64,000 nucleotides of DNA from Lentilactobacillus farraginis DSM 18382 = JCM 14108. GTDB taxonomy: Bacteria; Bacillota; Bacilli; Lactobacillales; Lactobacillaceae. A model generated the notes under the pieces. That model worked only from the letters and a program-made list of their open reading frames with translations, did not search any database and had not been told where the DNA came from. Position numbers and translations under genes: made by a program. Below, piece after piece: positions 8,671-19,096 of this stretch (positions are counted from its first letter, which is position 1; each line of letters begins with the position of its first letter). Location of the stretch: NCBI RefSeq assembly GCF_000583655.1, contig NZ_BAKI01000002.1, forward strand, positions 109,627 to 173,626, read 5' to 3'.

Positions 8671-9612
8671 TTACGTAAAGTTTTCACGGTAAAACTGATA
8701 TTTGTTTTTAATTGCTTGAATCTGATTGTCCATGACATGTTCAACCCCGGCAGCATCCACATGAAATGCTTGCCGAATAATTTGATCCAACTGCTGTTTA
8801 ACTTGAGGTGCTTTCCTTAAAATTGGTGATAATGGTGTCGTCATAATTTCAAATTGCTTGGTATACGCTGGTATCAGTATTCGCTTAAAAGCTTGATAAA
8901 CATCCGCTAAGACCTTTGAGTAAACTTTATCGGCATACTTTAGCTCAACAGCTTCCAATTGCTGATAATAAGCATCATTTGTCAACCCTCGCCGATTTTT
9001 AACAATATGCTGTTCATCATACTCGTGCGTTAAGTAAGCGTCCCAATCCCGATAGGCATAGGTCGTCATTTTAACCACCAGTTGTCGACCCGCTTTTTGA
9101 ACGTTGGCAGGTACTATTTGACCTGATGGATCAATTAAATAAGGCTTAACCAGATACGTCGTCACGTAATCGTAAAAAGTATCCGGAATTAACTCCTGGT
9201 CGCGATCTTCACGGTACAGCTCGCCGACGCCCACTAACTTGGGCAATTGAATCAGACTTAATCGAGTCTGGTTAACCGCATAAATAATGTCTTCCAATTC
9301 AGGCGTAATATCAGTTGCTCGACTGATAATTTGCAAAATATGGGTATACAACCGCACTAAAGCATTCAATTCGGTAGTTTGATTTGGATAAACGCCCATC
9401 TGCCGTTCATACTTTCTGGTTTCACGTTCCAATTGTTCTTCGAGTGCCGTCGTGGCCCGTTCGACCTTAACCGGCAACTCGGGGCGCTCAAATGATTCTC
9501 GGGCTGCCGAGCGCACGGCATCCCTTAACACCGGCCGCATCTCAACAAAGTCGGGAAATTCAAAAACATTTTGAAAGTCGGATTCTTGATTATTCAAACG
9601 AAACTCTCCCAA
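8671..9612 (-). CDS. Unknown helical protein in the nitrate regulon
   Basis: About 313 residues, charged and strongly helical, with likely coiled-coil segments around residues 45-80 (rich in E, R and K) and 270-313; no membrane segment and no motif I can name. The frame is open from GTG 9621, but TTG 9612 sits 8 nt after AAGGTG and is preferred. It heads a two-gene operon that runs away from the narGHJI terminator and starts at a nitrate-type promoter (9655-9691). A chaperone, adaptor or partner role in nitrate respiration is possible but unproven. Confidence 0.6.
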   Translation of the reverse strand: MGEFRLNNQESDFQNVFEFPDFVEMRPVLRDAVRSAARESFERPELPVKVERATTALEEQLERETRKYERQMGVYPNQTTELNALVRLYTHILQIISRATDITPELEDIIYAVNQTRLSLIQLPKLVGVGELYREDRDQELIPDTFYDYVTTYLVKPYLIDPSGQIVPANVQKAGRQLVVKMTTYAYRDWDAYLTHEYDEQHIVKNRRGLTNDAYYQQLEAVELKYADKVYSKVLADVYQAFKRILIPAYTKQFEIMTTPLSPILRKAPQVKQQLDQIIRQAFHVDAAGVEHVMDNQIQAIKNKYQFYRENFT

Positions 9613-9654
9613 TTTTCTCACCTTGATTTATATTTTATAATTTCTTTTATGACC

Positions 9655-9691
9655 ATGATAACGGGAATGTCGGTAACGGACTATTAGGGAA
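9655..9691 (-). promoter_or_regulatory. Nitrate-regulon type promoter of the 8242-9612 operon
   Basis: Read on the minus strand: decamer TTCCCTAATA (9691-9682), exactly 21 nt, then TATCAT as -10 (9660-9655). The same spacing is found at the moeB, flavodoxin and other promoters of this window. Confidence 0.6.
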
Positions 9692-9707
9692 ATGGATAAA
9701 TAAAAAA

Positions 9708-9730
9708 GAAGCCGACTAACGGCTTCTTTT
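9708..9730. terminator. Terminator of the narGHJI operon
   Basis: GAAGCCG (9708-9714), loop ACTAA, CGGCTTC (9720-9726), flanked by A runs and T runs so that it can work in both directions. It lies directly after the narI stop codon. Confidence 0.85.
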
Positions 9731-9731
9731 T

Positions 9732-10430
9732 TTAGTCGGCTTTGGGCTTTCGCCGATAAACAATGTAGCGTCTAAAGATATACTGCCATGGCAGTGTCAA
9801 TGCATGAACCAGTCGGGTGTATGGGAAAAAGCCGAAAATCAAAAAACCACAAATGACGTGAAGTTTATAAATAACCGGCACGCCACTCATTAAATGCCAG
9901 TTTGGACTAAGGTAAAATAACTGGCGGGCCCATACAGAAAGGGTTTCCCGATAATCAAACTTGGGAAACAGCGGTCCAGAAAGCGTCGATGCCAATCCAA
10001 GGATAATTGTGATCAGTAAGGCGACGTCAACTACCAAGTCAGTCCATGAACTAGTAACAAATACCCGAGCATTGGTAAATCTACGATAAGTCAGAATCAT
10101 CATCCCGGCTAAGGCCAGCAGCCCCGCACCGGTTCCCATCATTAACGAACCAAATAAATGATACATTTCATTAGAAATCCCAAAAAACTCTGTCCAGGAT
10201 TTGGGAATTAAAATACCCAAGACGTGGCCAAAGAATGCCAAAATAATGCCGACGTGAAAAACCAGACTGCCGATCATTAATTTTCGTTTTTCCAGCATTT
10301 CGCTTGAAACGGCCGTTATACCAGCCCTGAACCAAACGAAGCGGACAATTGTCCCAAAGATAAATGAAAGCATCATCGCATATGGGAAAATGACCCATAA
10401 CAAGATGGAACCAAAATCAGCCAATCGCAT
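9732..10430 (-). CDS. narI: Respiratory nitrate reductase gamma subunit (cytochrome b)
   Basis: A 232-residue integral membrane protein with five hydrophobic segments. It takes electrons from menaquinol and passes them through two b-type hemes to NarH. Histidines suited as heme ligands occur in VFHVGII and FGHVLG (second segment) and in KLHVICGF and RLVHALTLP (last segment), the family arrangement. ATG 10430 follows GGAGGG and overlaps the end of narJ. Because lactobacilli usually do not make heme, function would depend on heme and menaquinone taken up from outside, as established for L. plantarum. Confidence 0.95.
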   Translation of the reverse strand: MRLADFGSILLWVIFPYAMMLSFIFGTIVRFVWFRAGITAVSSEMLEKRKLMIGSLVFHVGIILAFFGHVLGILIPKSWTEFFGISNEMYHLFGSLMMGTGAGLLALAGMMILTYRRFTNARVFVTSSWTDLVVDVALLITIILGLASTLSGPLFPKFDYRETLSVWARQLFYLSPNWHLMSGVPVIYKLHVICGFLIFGFFPYTRLVHALTLPWQYIFRRYIVYRRKPKAD

Positions 10431-10992
10431 TTCCCTCCATTTCCACGCAACCGCGAAGCTCGTTTCGAATAACGCGGACTAATCGAATGTATGGATCATC
10501 GATCTTCGCAGCGGCATTTTTTAATAGATGATAGGTCCCGTCCTCGATCACTTGGAAAGCCAGTGAAACGTCCTGATTACGAGAATCGCCCTTAAACCGG
10601 CCAAACACCAAAAATTCAAGCAACATGGGTAAATAATCGACCAGCTCACGGCTTTTTACAGAAACACCAAACATTTCATACAGCATATTAAGCTTGGCCA
10701 AAAGAACGCCACGTTCACGGGAATCAGCCATCCGGTAATAGCTCATATATAGTGGATAACGTTTATTCATTTCAAACAGTGCTGCGTAGTGTTCTTGTTG
10801 GGCTAAATGAGTCTGCTGACTCAACTCCTGAACAATTGTAACCAACTCAGCCTTTTGATCGGTTTTTGGGTACTGGTCGATTACTTCCGGTAACAACTGG
10901 TCCGCGTAAGTTGTCTTCTCGGGATAATCTATCAGCCGTGACAGCAGTGACAGCCCATCCTCGAGTCGATCAAGATTTGTAAAATTAATCAC
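10417..10992 (-). CDS. narJ: Nitrate reductase assembly chaperone
   Basis: NarJ holds apo-NarG and helps insert molybdenum cofactor before membrane docking; it is not part of the final enzyme. The frame is open from 11145, but that would overlap narH by 160 nt; GTG 10992 has a GGAGGG ribosome site and just overlaps the narH stop, giving 191 residues, the usual NarJ size. The all-helical chain (LSLLSRLIDYPEK, YYRMADSRERGVLLAKLNMLYEMFG) fits the TorD/NarJ family. Position between narH and narI is canonical. Confidence 0.92.
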   Translation of the reverse strand: MINFTNLDRLEDGLSLLSRLIDYPEKTTYADQLLPEVIDQYPKTDQKAELVTIVQELSQQTHLAQQEHYAALFEMNKRYPLYMSYYRMADSRERGVLLAKLNMLYEMFGVSVKSRELVDYLPMLLEFLVFGRFKGDSRNQDVSLAFQVIEDGTYHLLKNAAAKIDDPYIRLVRVIRNELRGCVEMEGNAIG

Positions 10993-12543
10993 GCCAGATC
11001 CCTCCATAAAAGCTTTCGGCATAGATCTGATTGGTTGATTCACCGGCTTCGGCTTTTTTGAACATACTGCCGTGTTGTGGTGCCAGTGAGCAACCCTTGC
11101 ATTCGTCGTATCCCAATGTTCCCTGTTCGCTTTGCGCGTCTTCAACTTTTTCCTTGTGACTCTTTGGAATCACAAAGCGATCTTCGTATTTGGCAATTGC
11201 CAGTAACCGGTAAAGAGACGTTGCTGTATTTTCAGTTAGACCAACCCTGGCCAATTTGGCGGTTTCAAAATCCCGACCACTGGTTTTGGCCCGCATATAT
11301 AATCGCATCATGGCTAATTTATACAGAGCCGATTTAATAGCCGGTACATTGCCACCAGTCAACAAACTGGCAAGATAATCAACCGGTACCCGCATTTCAT
11401 CAATACCGGGAAAGATCATATCGGGGTTGTTGATAGAGTCCCGGCCTTCAAAATAATTCATGATTGGTGACAATGGCGGAATATACCAAACCATTGGCAT
11501 TGTCCGGTATTCGGGATGAAGTGGAAAGGCAATTTTTTCCTTAACGGCCATCCGGTAAATTGGTGATCGTTGTGCGCATTCAATCATTTCCTCGCTAATA
11601 CCATCGGCAAGTGCCTGTTCAATAATCTTCGGGTCATTTGGATCTAGAAACAAATCCAGCTGGGCCTCGTACAATTTACTTTGATCGGGTGTTTCAGCAG
11701 CACTTTCAACCCGATCGGCATCGTAAAGCATGACGCCGATATAGCGAATTCGGCCAACGCAGGTTTCTGCGCAGACGGTCGGTTCACCTTCTTCAATTCT
11801 TGGGTAGCAAAAGGTGCATTTTTCAGCCTTATTGGTTTTCCAATTAAAGTAAACTTTCTTGTATGGGCAACCAGTCATGCACATCCGCCAACCCCGGCAA
11901 CGCTCCTGATCAACCAGAACAATGCCATCTTCGTCACGCTTGTACATTGCCCCCGATGGACACGAAGCAACGCAAGGCGCATTCAAACAGTGTTCGCATA
12001 ACCGTGGCAAATACATCATAAATGCCTGTTCAAAATTGGTTTTAATGTCGGTCTCGATTTTATCCATATTGGGATCCTGCTTGACGTATTCCGGAGATCC
12101 GGCCAAATCATCATCCCAGTTTGGGCCGGTTGTCAATGTCATTGTCTGACCGGTAATTTGTGATTTGGCCCGGGCAACGGGCTGGTGTTTCTTTTCCGGA
12201 CCAAATAGTGTCTGGTAATCATAGGTCCATGGTTCGTAATAATCATCTAATTCCGGCATGTTGGGATTGTAAAAGATCTTTCCCAGGCCAACCTTATTAA
12301 GCTTATTTCCCGCTTTTAACTGAAGTTTACCTTTGCTATTCAGCTCCCAGCCGCCGCGATAATGTTCTTCATCCTCCAACGCTTGGGATAGCCAACACCG
12401 GGTTTAGTTTCAACATTGTTAAACCACATATATTCCGCGCCGGGGCGGTTTGTCCAAGTATTCTTACAGGTTACCGAACAGGTATGACAGCCAATGCACT
12501 TATCAAGGTTTAAAACCATCCCAATTTGGGCTTTAATCTTCAT
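10985..12543 (-). CDS. narH: Respiratory nitrate reductase beta subunit (Fe-S protein; one missing base)
   Basis: Carries the Fe-S clusters that relay electrons from NarI to NarG. Four cysteine groups are present: CIGCHTCSVTC at residues 16-26, CEHCLNAPCVASC, CRGWRMCMTGC and CTFCYPRIEEGEPTVCAETC; the Trp in CRGW marks the 3Fe-4S site. The frame breaks at 12376, after GYPKRW: one extra G restores GYPKRWEDEEHYRGGWEL as in other NarH proteins and gives about 519 residues. ATG 12543 overlaps the end of narG. The break lies at a GGAGG stretch; a base-calling loss is the simplest reading. Confidence 0.93.
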
Positions 12544-15500
12544 TCCAGTTCACCTTCTTCAACTTTCTAACAGCAACGTAAAGATCCCGCTGATTACCAA
12601 TCGGGCCATAATAGTTAAACCCATAGCTTAACTGACCATAGCCCCCCACCATTTGCGTCGGTTTAATATGAATCTGCGTCGGGGCATTATGAGAACCGCC
12701 CCGATTACCGGTAATGTTGGCCAGTGGTTCTTGGATTTCCATATCCTGAGCGTGATACATATACATTGACCCCGCCGGCATTCTGTGTGAAACAACCGCC
12801 CGGGCGGTTACGACCCCGTTTCGGTTGTAAATTTCAAGCCAGTCATTATCTTTAATTCCAGCTTTATCCGCATCGATTGGACTGAGCCAAACATTGGGAC
12901 CGCCTCGAAACAGCGTCAGCATCTCCAAATTATCGTAGTACATCGTATGAATATTCCACTTACCATGAGGCGTCATGTAGCGAAGTGCCAATTCGTGGTC
13001 ATCCCGCTTAACAGTTGTATCACCGGGAGCCATGACTTGTGGCGGCAGCGTTGGCTTGTAATTGGCCAACATTTCACCATATTCTTGGAAAATCTCATGA
13101 TCCAGATAAAATTGTTGACGGCCGGTTAATGTTCGGAAAGGTACCAGTCGGTCAATATTAACAGTAAACGGCGAATAACGATCGCCATCATGTTTGGCCG
13201 AAGAGAAAATCGGCGTTGGAATTGCTTCTGCCGGCTGAGCTGTGATGCTCTCAAACGACATTTTTTCCTCGCGACGCCCGGCACTGATATCAGTCAGTTT
13301 TTCTCCGGTTACCTCTTCAGCATTCTGCCAAGCTCGGTGAGCAATTGTGCCGTTGGAAGTACTGGAAATGTGAAGGATGGCTTCGGCAACTTTTTTATCC
13401 AAGTCAAGCTTCGGACAGCCGGCATTAATGCCTCATCGTAAGCTCCCAAAAGATCTTTTAATTCGTCGTATTGATCGCTGACGTCATAACTGTAGCCTTC
13501 ACCGCCAAGTTTACCGCGGGCATTGGGCCCCAAAGCGATGAATTTATCGTAAACCTTGGTATAGTCCCGCTTAATCAGCGCTAGGGACGGCATCGTCTTA
13601 CCTGGAAGACATTCAATTTCACCCTTCTTCCAATCCTTAATCTCACCAAACGGCTGAGAGATTTCGGCTGGTGAATCATGTCCCAGCGGCTGAGTTTTCA
13701 AATCATATTGTGGCTGGCTGTAATACCTTTTAGCCATCTCAGAAAATGTTTTGGCCAGCTGCTTGAATTGCTGCCAGTCACTTTTGGCTTCCCACATGGG
13801 GCTGACAGCGGCATTAAAGGGATGAATAAACGGATGCATATCCGTCGAAGAAAGGTCTTCTTTTTCATACCAGGTTGCCGCTGGAAGAATCACGTCCGAA
13901 TACATTGGTGTAGCCACCATTCGAAAATCAAGGTCAACTGCCAAGTCAAGTTTACCCGTAATCGAATGATCATCCCAAACCATTTCAGTTGGCTTGCAAT
14001 GCTCGTTGAATTTGGCAAGCAGACCGTTTTCCGCTCCCAATAGATGCTTCATAAAATACTCCTGACCCTTACCAGACGAAGTAAACAGGTTTGAACGCCA
14101 AATAAAGAGGCCCTTGGGCTGGTTTTGCTTGGCGTCGGGATTTTCAATAGCAAAGTGCAGCTGATCATGCTTTAATTCTTCAACCACCCGTTTTGAAATT
14201 TCGCTTAGGTCAGTTGTCCCATATGTCTTGGCAAAGGACAGTGAACTACGGTCAAATTGTGGGTACGACGGCAGCCATCCCAATCTGGCCGCCAACTGAT
14301 TATAATCGGCCGGATGCTGATAATGATGCTTGGTCGTGACGACGGGTGATTTTAAAGCCTGATTATCCAATTCATCATATTTCCACTGATCCGAGGCAAA
14401 GTAGAAAAACGACGTCCCATTTTGCTGCCGGGCGCCACCTTTTTGCCAATCATTGGCAAACGCGATTGTGCTCCAGCCTTCCTGAGGTCGTAATTTTTCC
14501 TGACCGACGTAGTGCGCCCAGCCACCACCGGAAACACCTTCACAGCCGCAGAGAATCAAGTTGTTAATGATCGCCCGGTAGGTCATATCACTGTTGAACC
14601 AATGATTTATCCCAGCCCCCATGATTACCATGGTTTTACCACCGGTATCCAAAGCGTTTTGAGCAAATTCACGGGCAATCTGAACGACCAGGCTTGATTT
14701 GACGCCAGTTACTTTTTCCTGCCAAGCCGGCGTATACAAACTGTTCGCGTCATCATAGCCCTTGGCAGCTAATTGATCGTTTGGACTTTGCCGAATACCG
14801 TATTGGCTCATCATCAAACTAAAAACGGTCGTTACCAGTTGTTGACTGCCATCTTGAAAGGTCATCTTTTTAACAGGCAGGTTGCGTTTGAGCACCCCGT
14901 TACCAGTTGTATCAAAATAGGGAAAGTCAACAACGACTGATTGGTCAGCTGGTAATGTCAATGCGGGATCAATCGCATTACCGGCTTCATCCTTTAGTTC
15001 CAAGTTCCACTGCCGATCCTTTTGCCAGCGCTGCCCGATCGTCCCATTCGGAACTACCGGCTGCTTTTGTCTGGTATCATAAACTACCGTTTTCCAAGCG
15101 GCATTGGGAGTGTCGGCAGCTTTCAGATCAGAAATCCGGACGAATCTACCGGGCGTGTAGTCGTCAGTATTGGCAGCACTGGGCTGTAGCCTAACTAAAA
15201 ACGGCATGTCGCTGAACTGCTTAACGTAATTGATAAATTGCGGCTCCTGACGTTGTTTGTAAAATTCGTTGAGAATCACGTGGGTCATTCCCTGAGCCAA
15301 GGCTGCATCGGTTCCGGGATGTGGTGCCAGCCAATTATCGGCAAATTTGACATTTTCAGCATAATCAGGGCTGACAGCAACTACCTTAGCTCCGTGATAA
15401 CGGGCTTCGGTCATAAAATGGGCGTCCGGTGTTCGGGTCAATGGTACATTGGAGCCCCACATCATAATATATTGACTGTTGTACCAGTCGGCTGATTCGG

Positions 15501-16200
15501 GGACATCAGTTTGCTCACCCCAAACTTGTGGAGAAGCCGGCGGTAAATCCGCATACCAATCGTAAAAGCTGAGCATTTCCCCACCCAGTAGTGACAGGAA
15601 CCGGGAACCGGAAGCATAGCTCAGCATCGACATAGCTGGAATTGGTGTAAATCCGGCTAGGCGATCTGGGCCATAAGTTTTAATCGTATACAGCAGCATT
15701 GCTGAAATTAACGTTAATGCTTCCTGTCGATGAACCCGCACCATGCCACCATGTCCGCGGGCAGACTTATAAATTGCCGTCTTCTTCGGATCTTCAACAA
15801 TGCTGGCCCAGGCATCAATTGGATTCTCGTGCTCTGCTTTTGCTGCCGACCAGAGCTGCCAAAGTTTTCCGCGAATATATGGGTATTTAATTCGCACGGG
15901 ACTGTACTCATACCAGGAAAAACTGGCTCCCCGTGGGCACCCCCGCGGCTCGTAGCCTGGAATATTAGGCCCGCAGGATGGATAATCAGTTGCCTGATGT
16001 TCCCAAGTGATAATGCCCTGCTTGACATAAACATTCCAGCTGCAGGAACCGGTACAGTTAACCCCATGGGTTGTCCTGACAACTTTATCGTGAGACCAAC
16101 GCTGACGATAAAGCTTTTCCCAACGACGATTATGTTCTTCCAGTTGGGTAAAGGTCCCGTTGAATTTCTCAACGTGTTTGAAAAATCGGGATTTTTTCAA
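12533..16200 (-). CDS. narG: Respiratory nitrate reductase alpha subunit (catalytic; one missing base)
   Basis: The molybdenum (bis-MGD) subunit reducing nitrate to nitrite on the cytoplasmic face. H45, C49 and C53 (HGVNCTGSC) plus the Cys in YEPRGCPRG bind the first Fe-S cluster; FYDWYADLPPASPQ carries the Asp that ligands Mo. C-terminal motifs GRGGPNVWLS and GYGQLSYGFNYYG are intact. The frame breaks at 13423: restoring one G gives ALMAGCPKLDLDKKV and about 1,222 residues, the family length. The frame is open from 16272, but TTG 16200 follows AAGGAGGT with 7-nt spacing. There is no Tat signal, as normal for NarG apart from its vestigial N-terminus. Confidence 0.94.
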
Positions 16201-16272
16201 GTCACAAACCTCCTTCAAAGAAACGTAGTCAATGCTTATGAGAACTGGTTTTTTAAATTGAAAGTAAGCCAT

Positions 16273-16309
16273 TTCCCTAATACTAAGGTAGCATTGCCTT
16301 TGATATACT
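16273..16309 (+). promoter_or_regulatory. moeB operon promoter with nitrate-regulon decamer
   Basis: TTCCCTAATA (16273-16282), 21 nt, then extended -10 TGATATACT (hexamer 16304-16309). No good -35 is present, as expected for an activator-dependent promoter bound near -40. Confidence 0.65.
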
Positions 16310-16321
16310 TCGACTAGGGAA
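16285..16321 (-). promoter_or_regulatory. narGHJI promoter with nitrate-regulon decamer
   Basis: On the minus strand TTCCCTAGTC (16321-16312) is followed by 21 nt and TACCTT (16290-16285), the latter preceded by TG at the extended -10 position. It is interleaved with the divergent moeB promoter, so the two decamers form an inverted repeat around both start regions. Confidence 0.6.
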
Positions 16322-16355
16322 ATACCTATATTTTAATTTGAAGAAGGTGATTATA

Positions 16356-17393
16356 TTGGACCGTTATGACCGTCAAAAACGTGTTGCCGTCATCGGCAAA
16401 ACAGGTCAGGAAAGCCTGCAGCGGGCAACAATTTTAATTGCCGGCGTGGGTGCTTTGGGCAGCTATGCCACCGAGCAATTAGCCCGGGCCGGTGTTGGTA
16501 AGTTAATTCTAATTGATCCGGATACGGTTTCACTTACGAATTTACAACGTCAGGCTTTATTTACTGAAAAAGATGCCACCAAACAAAAATTAAAGGTCGA
16601 AGCCGCCGCCGATCATTTACACCGAATTAATGCAACTACTGTTATTGATTGTTATCCAACCCCCCTTTCGGCTGACCAACTTGAGAATTTGACGTTTGAT
16701 CTAGCACTTGACTGTCTGGATAACTATCAAGCCCGCGACCTGTTAAATCGAGCAGCTGTCCGATTTAATTTTGATTTTATTTTTGCCAGCTGTGCCGGTA
16801 CATTTGGCAACGTCATGGCAATATCACCTCAAGTCGGTCCTTGTCTGAACTGCCTATTTCCAAATATTAATGACCTTAAGAAAAACGATTGTGATCTAAT
16901 TGGGGTTAATACTGCTTTGGTCCCAATGGTTTCAGCCATTCAAACCTCATTAGCAATCAAATATCTGGTTGCCCCCAGGGAAATTGCCTTTAACCAACTG
17001 ATAACCGTTGATAATTGGCAACTTAGTCAAACAAATTTTCAAATTTCCAAATCAGCTAATTGTCCGGTTTGTCAAAATAAGCACCCAACTCTACCGCAAG
17101 TGAAAAATCAACAGCTGCGACTGCTTTGTGGCAGTCAAACCTACACGGCAACTTTACGAACCAAACTGGATCTTCCCAAAATGATCAATTTTGCTCAAAA
17201 AGGCAATTGTCTGAAAATGGCTTTTAAACACTTTTTAAAACTGAGCTGGCAGAACCACGAAATCAGCTGGTTTCCAAACGGTAAAGTCCTACTATATGCC
17301 GTTGCCAGCAGTCAGGAAGCCGAGATGCTCTTTAATAGATTTGACCAGGCAATCACCCAATTCAATCATGAAAGGCAGGCCACCCAGCCATGA
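16356..17393 (+). CDS. moeB: Molybdopterin-synthase adenylyltransferase MoeB / ThiF-type
   Basis: Adenylates the C-terminal Gly-Gly of MoaD so that it can be sulfurated. The E1-like ATP site is VGALGSYATEQLARAGVG (residues about 32-50), followed by LIDPDTVSLTNLQRQ, and DCLDNYQARDLLN. Zinc cysteines are seen as CLNC and CPVC. About 345 residues: the C-terminal 110 residues after CPVC are not a rhodanese I recognise and lack the usual Cys. TTG 16356 follows GAAGGTG; the frame is open from TTG 16338. It heads the moeB-moaB-moeA-mobB-moaC-mobA operon and overlaps moaB. Confidence 0.88.
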   Translation: MDRYDRQKRVAVIGKTGQESLQRATILIAGVGALGSYATEQLARAGVGKLILIDPDTVSLTNLQRQALFTEKDATKQKLKVEAAADHLHRINATTVIDCYPTPLSADQLENLTFDLALDCLDNYQARDLLNRAAVRFNFDFIFASCAGTFGNVMAISPQVGPCLNCLFPNINDLKKNDCDLIGVNTALVPMVSAIQTSLAIKYLVAPREIAFNQLITVDNWQLSQTNFQISKSANCPVCQNKHPTLPQVKNQQLRLLCGSQTYTATLRTKLDLPKMINFAQKGNCLKMAFKHFLKLSWQNHEISWFPNGKVLLYAVASSQEAEMLFNRFDQAITQFNHERQATQP

Positions 17394-17857
17394 CATCCGT
17401 TTCAATTTTAACGATTAGTGACACCAGAAATTTAAAGACCGATCGATCCGGTCAATTAATCGCGTCATTTTTAACCAAATCAGGAATTACCGTTAACGAT
17501 CGTCAGGTCGTCATTGATGATATTGTCGCAATTCAAAGTCAATTTCTGGCATTTGAACAAACACCGACCGATTTGATTATCACTAACGGCGGGACCGGCA
17601 TCGCTTTAAGGGATGTCACTATTCAAGCAATTTCACCGTTGTTGGTTGAAACGATTCCTGGGTTTGGTGAAGCTTTTCGCCGCCTTTCAGTCAAGGAAGT
17701 TGGCACTCGGGCACTGGCTTCCCGGGCTTTAGCCGGCTTTAACGTCAAAAACCAACTCTGTTACTGTCTGCCTGGGTCCAGTGGTGCCTGTCAAACCGCC
17801 ATGACGCATCTCATTATCCCGGAATTCAAACATCTGTTATTTGAAAGAAATAAATAA
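17390..17857 (+). CDS. moaB: MoaB/MogA-type molybdopterin adenylyltransferase
   Basis: Activates molybdopterin with ATP to MPT-AMP ahead of Mo insertion by MoeA. The family motif NGGTGIALRDVT lies at about residues 65-76, with LTISDTR near the N-terminus and the PGSSGACQTAM loop near the end. 155 residues, normal. The ATG overlaps the stop of moeB. Confidence 0.92.
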   Translation: MTSVSILTISDTRNLKTDRSGQLIASFLTKSGITVNDRQVVIDDIVAIQSQFLAFEQTPTDLIITNGGTGIALRDVTIQAISPLLVETIPGFGEAFRRLSVKEVGTRALASRALAGFNVKNQLCYCLPGSSGACQTAMTHLIIPEFKHLLFERNK

Positions 17858-17878
17858 ATGCTACTTAGGAGGAAGCCA

Positions 17879-19096
17879 ATGCTTACCCGAAGAAAACCCG
17901 TTTCAATTACCAATGCCCAAAAAATGCTGACTGACCTGCCACTCCGATCCGAAGTCGAGGAGATTCCCGTTTCAAAAGCCAATCACCGAATCGTTGCCCA
18001 AGATATTTTGGCACCATTTGACTACCCCCACTTTCGTCGTTCCGGATATGACGGCTATGCGATTCGTTCTGAAGATGATCATGATTACCCAAAGATATTT
18101 AAAGTTGTTGGCAACATCCCTGCCGGTGCGACCTTCGACCAACCACTTGGTAAAAACGAAACCACTCGGATTATGACCGGCGCTTTTGTACCCGATAACG
18201 CGGGAAAGGTCATTATGCTCGAACAAACCCGTGAGGCGGCCGACCCACAGCACATTAAAATCATGGTTCCGGCAAACCACAGTAATATTACAGAAAAAGG
18301 CACCGAATTTGCGGCCAATGATGTCCTGATTAAAGCGAATACCGAATTAAATCCAGGTGGTTTGGCAATCTTGACCGCTTTGGGAATTCAAACCGTTCCG
18401 GTATATCGGCAGCCCAAAATTGCAATTATTACGACAGGTACCGAGCTGATTCGCCCTAATGAAAAACGCCGTCCCGGCAAGATCTACAACAGCAACGGCA
18501 TCTTGATTGAAAACCTGGTAAAAGAACACGGCGGTGTTGTGACCGAAAACCGTCAATTGGTGGACGACGCCAACTTATTAAAGACCACCCTAAAGTCAGC
18601 CATTGCACAAAATGACATTGTCATCACTGACGGTGGCGTCTCGGTTGGTGATTATGACTTTTTGGCAGTAGCGGCTCTAAAATCAGACAAATTATTATTT
18701 AATAAGCTGCGAATGCGTCCCGGCAGTGTAACAACTGCCTTTGTGCAGGATCAAACGCTGGTAATGGCGCTATCCGGCAATCCGGGAGCCTGCTTTACGG
18801 CCTTTTACCTTTACGTTGAACCACTTTTAAGTCGGTTTGTTCATCGACCATCTCGGGTTGTTGAAACCACCGCCACCTTGGTGGCACCTTATCATAAGAC
18901 AAATGGCTTTGATCGAATTCTACGGGGAACCATTACGCAAAACGACCATGGTTATGAGGTTGTTCCTAACGGTTCCGATAAATCGGGCGATCTCGGTAAC
19001 CTGCAGACAACTACCTGTTTATTTGAGATTCCCCATAGTAATACACCCATCGCATTGAATACCGAGGTGAAAACATGGTTGTTACCCTTCAAGTAA
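17879..19096 (+). CDS. moeA: Molybdopterin molybdenumtransferase
   Basis: Inserts molybdate into adenylated molybdopterin. Motifs in order: SGYDGYAI (residues 47-54), PAGA, IMTGAFVPDNA, the molybdopterin-binding TGTELIRP, and TDGGVSVGDYDF and LSGNPGACFTAF in the MoCF domain. ATG 17879 has an AGGAGG site; the upstream ATG at 17858 would add seven residues without one. About 405 residues. It overlaps mobB by 22 nt. Confidence 0.94.
   Translation: MLTRRKPVSITNAQKMLTDLPLRSEVEEIPVSKANHRIVAQDILAPFDYPHFRRSGYDGYAIRSEDDHDYPKIFKVVGNIPAGATFDQPLGKNETTRIMTGAFVPDNAGKVIMLEQTREAADPQHIKIMVPANHSNITEKGTEFAANDVLIKANTELNPGGLAILTALGIQTVPVYRQPKIAIITTGTELIRPNEKRRPGKIYNSNGILIENLVKEHGGVVTENRQLVDDANLLKTTLKSAIAQNDIVITDGGVSVGDYDFLAVAALKSDKLLFNKLRMRPGSVTTAFVQDQTLVMALSGNPGACFTAFYLYVEPLLSRFVHRPSRVVETTATLVAPYHKTNGFDRILRGTITQNDHGYEVVPNGSDKSGDLGNLQTTTCLFEIPHSNTPIALNTEVKTWLLPFK

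Noticed and set aside
10985..11145. Longer NarJ reading frame starting at 11145
   Set aside because: It would overlap narH by about 160 nt; GTG 10992 with a GGAGGG site gives the normal NarJ length.
12360..12381. Programmed frameshift in narH at the GGAGG stretch
   Set aside because: The break sits at a Shine-Dalgarno-like GGAGG, which can stimulate frameshifting, but there is no slippery heptamer and the same one-base loss pattern occurs in eleven other genes.
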